Origin: an uncultured Bacilli bacterium
Lineage (GTDB): Bacteria; Bacillota_I; Bacilli_A; RF39; UBA660
Length of the DNA: 6,831 nucleotides
Direction: 5' to 3'
NCBI GenBank assembly: GCA_947627835.1
Contig: CANQXM010000064.1
Span: forward strand, 1 to 6,831
Shown: one piece after another, positions 5,179 through 6,831 of the stretch
How the letters are laid out: each line of letters opens with the position of its first letter
Numbering within the stretch: the first letter of the stretch is position 1
Made by a program: the position numbers and the translations under genes
Notes under the pieces: generated by a model
Told to the model about the DNA's origin: nothing
The model's input: the letters and a program-made list of their open reading frames with translations, nothing else
Database searches by the model: none

Positions 5179-6831
5179 CTAACTTAAAGCCCCCTGATCA
5201 AATCTTGTAATATATTCACTTTCTGAAAAATGATAAGCAGCATTTTCGTAAAAGGAAGTCAAATCAACAATATGATAACCACTCGTTACAAAATTCATTT
5301 GATTATAACTAATTCCTTTAAATTCTGGATTATAAGGTGCTGAATTGGTTTGGGATTCAGCTGTAACATAATAACCATCTTCCACGGAAACAATTAACTG
5401 AATATGGGTATTAGAATAAACTACATCCCCAATTTGTCCAACATAACTTCCATCCATGGCATGCGCAACGCCAACCCCTTCATAACTTTGTGAAGTAAAA
5501 TCATAAACATTCTTCATACCACCATTTTTCATCGCCCAGTTAACAAATGCCGAACAATCCGGTCCATAATGGGTATACTTACCAGCTCCTGTAATCGGTG
5601 TTCCCCAATCCGGATCGACGCCATAATAAGAAGAAATAGATTTGTTGACGTTTCTTCCATCATAAGTAGTAGCAGAATAGCCATGACCTCCACCAAATCG
5701 ATAAGGAATACGCATATCAAAAGTAGCCATATAATTAATAAGTGTATTGGCAGCTGTCACAACACCCGCTCTAGTTCCTACACCAGCATCCACGACATTA
5801 TCTCGAATTGTTGCATTTAATGAAGAAACCGAAGAAGCATTTTTATTTAAGAAAGTAGATAGCGGTTCCTTTAGCTGTTGAGTTGGAATATTTAAATTGG
5901 CTTCAACCGATACATCTCCCGCCGAACAAGTTTCTTTTCCTAATTTAAAAATAGCTTGTCGATGTTCAATATATTTCTCTGCTTGCCAAGCAATATAAGC
6001 ATCTTTCTCTTCTTGAGTAGTCTTAACACAAGAAGAGGTATTACTCGGAGAACAATAATAATCATCTCGACATCTTTCATAGTCATCTCCATAAATGATA
6101 TCAAGATAATAACATCCCCCTGCTCCCATTTCTTCCTTTTCATTAAAATTATAAAGATAATCTCCTAAATAAGAATAGACAGCAACAATATTTTCAATGG
6201 AACCTTTTTTAGCAAAATAATCAAATAAATCTTCGACACCTTCCATAAAACTATTATAAAATTTTCCATGATCACAAGTATTACAATGTCCCATTCCATA
6301 ATAATTATAATGTGCTGTATCCGAAGTATTATCGGTAAAACTAGTTTCCTTTCGAGCAAAAATATAAATTAATTCTGGATTGACTCCCTTACGTTCGCCC
6401 ATATCATAAATATCACCGGCATAATCAATAAAATATTGCGCCCATGAAGCATAATTTCCAGAACGTAAAAATTCCGTTACTAAAGAAATAAATTCATTCC
6501 GAGAAAGTGGCGTAGAAGCAAAAGGAACATTGCCACCAGAACAAGTACGATTAGACTTTAGTCTTCCAAATAAAGAAGAATCATTGCTCCCAAACTCCCA
6601 ATCATTATCAGGATAAAACACACGTAAAACCGATTCATAAGAACGATTTTCAAAAGTAGTTAAATAATAAGCTCCATAAATGCTTACCCCAGTTCCACTA
6701 CCACCATCGACATAAATTAAATCCGGTTCTTCATCATCAGGATAATTCCATTCTTCTTCATAGCAAGCTTCAGGATCTAAAGCAGCACTCGGATTATTAC
6801 AAGGACAATTTGCAAAATGCCATGGGACATG
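5179..6831 (-). CDS. Conjugation-associated cell-wall hydrolase: SpoIID-like tail, lysozyme-like and NlpC/P60 domains (5' partial)
   Basis: The frame is open to the right edge; 550 residues are visible and the start is outside. A GTG at 6621 is not the start, because coding sequence continues upstream. Visible residues 45-74 (GSGTGVSIYGAYYL, then SYESVLRVFYP) resemble the end of a SpoIID/LytB domain. Residues about 105-300 look like a lysozyme/glucosaminidase fold: NPELIYIFARKETSF with candidate catalytic Glu162, then YNYYGMG. Residues about 360-525 are NlpC/P60: IPYRFGGGHG, a roughly 40-residue insertion, GPDCSAFVNWA with Cys426, and GDVVYSNTHIQLIV with His476. The visible part has many cysteines, unusual for an exported Firmicutes protein. 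A muramidase-like plus NlpC/P60 pairing matches CwlT-type proteins of Tn916-like elements, which open peptidoglycan for the transfer channel. The lipoprotein follows 8 nt downstream. The NlpC assignment is firm; the other two are likely. Confidence 0.85.
   Translation of the reverse strand, partial: HVPWHFANCPCNNPSAALDPEACYEEEWNYPDDEEPDLIYVDGGSGTGVSIYGAYYLTTFENRSYESVLRVFYPDNDWEFGSNDSSLFGRLKSNRTCSGGNVPFASTPLSRNEFISLVTEFLRSGNYASWAQYFIDYAGDIYDMGERKGVNPELIYIFARKETSFTDNTSDTAHYNYYGMGHCNTCDHGKFYNSFMEGVEDLFDYFAKKGSIENIVAVYSYLGDYLYNFNEKEEMGAGGCYYLDIIYGDDYERCRDDYYCSPSNTSSCVKTTQEEKDAYIAWQAEKYIEHRQAIFKLGKETCSAGDVSVEANLNIPTQQLKEPLSTFLNKNASSVSSLNATIRDNVVDAGVGTRAGVVTAANTLINYMATFDMRIPYRFGGGHGYSATTYDGRNVNKSISSYYGVDPDWGTPITGAGKYTHYGPDCSAFVNWAMKNGGMKNVYDFTSQSYEGVGVAHAMDGSYVGQIGDVVYSNTHIQLIVSVEDGYYVTAESQTNSAPYNPEFKGISYNQMNFVTSGYHIVDLTSFYENAAYHFSESEYITRFDQGALS

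Noticed and set aside
5179..6621. GTG at 6621 as the start of the hydrolase gene
   Set aside because: The frame is open and protein-like for 70 codons further to the window edge, including a SpoIID-like motif, and no ribosome site precedes the GTG.

Overview
The window is low-GC, Firmicutes-type DNA (Bacilli, Clostridia or an uncultured gut relative). It has AGGAGG-like ribosome sites, TTGACA/TATAAT-like promoters, U-tailed hairpin terminators and a Gram-positive lipobox. The standard genetic code fits every gene. It appears to be one end of a conjugative or mobilizable element. All well-supported genes lie on the minus strand, so the transcriptional order runs from the right edge to the left edge.

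Right part (4466-6831): a large secreted cell-wall hydrolase gene that runs off the right edge. It has a SpoIID-like tail, a lysozyme/glucosaminidase-like domain and a C-terminal NlpC/P60 domain. It is followed 8 nt later by a small lipoprotein with a C-terminal membrane helix, and the pair ends in a strong terminator. The hydrolase is the kind used to open peptidoglycan for a Gram-positive type IV secretion channel (CwlT/VirB1-like). Centre (2168-4387): a VirD4/TraG-type coupling protein, the ATPase that delivers the relaxase-DNA complex to the channel. Its true start is probably five codons inside the longest frame.

Left part (1-2167): a DNA-processing and control region. It holds a compact structured small RNA (about 2073-1978) with its own promoter and terminator, a 39-codon XRE-type repressor gene with a likely operator, an ATGA-overlapping 48-codon ORF, and a MobV-family relaxase (Mob/Pre) with its own promoter. 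A hairpin just upstream of the relaxase could be the origin of transfer or an attenuator. A strong hairpin follows the relaxase stop codon. A + strand frame entering from the left edge ends just before that hairpin and may be the tail of a convergent, unrelated gene.

Points most worth attention: the unidentified structured RNA between coupling protein and regulator; the pairing of a MobV relaxase with a dedicated coupling protein; the SpoIID-like segment fused to a two-enzyme wall hydrolase that is still open at the window edge; and the hairpin in the mob leader.
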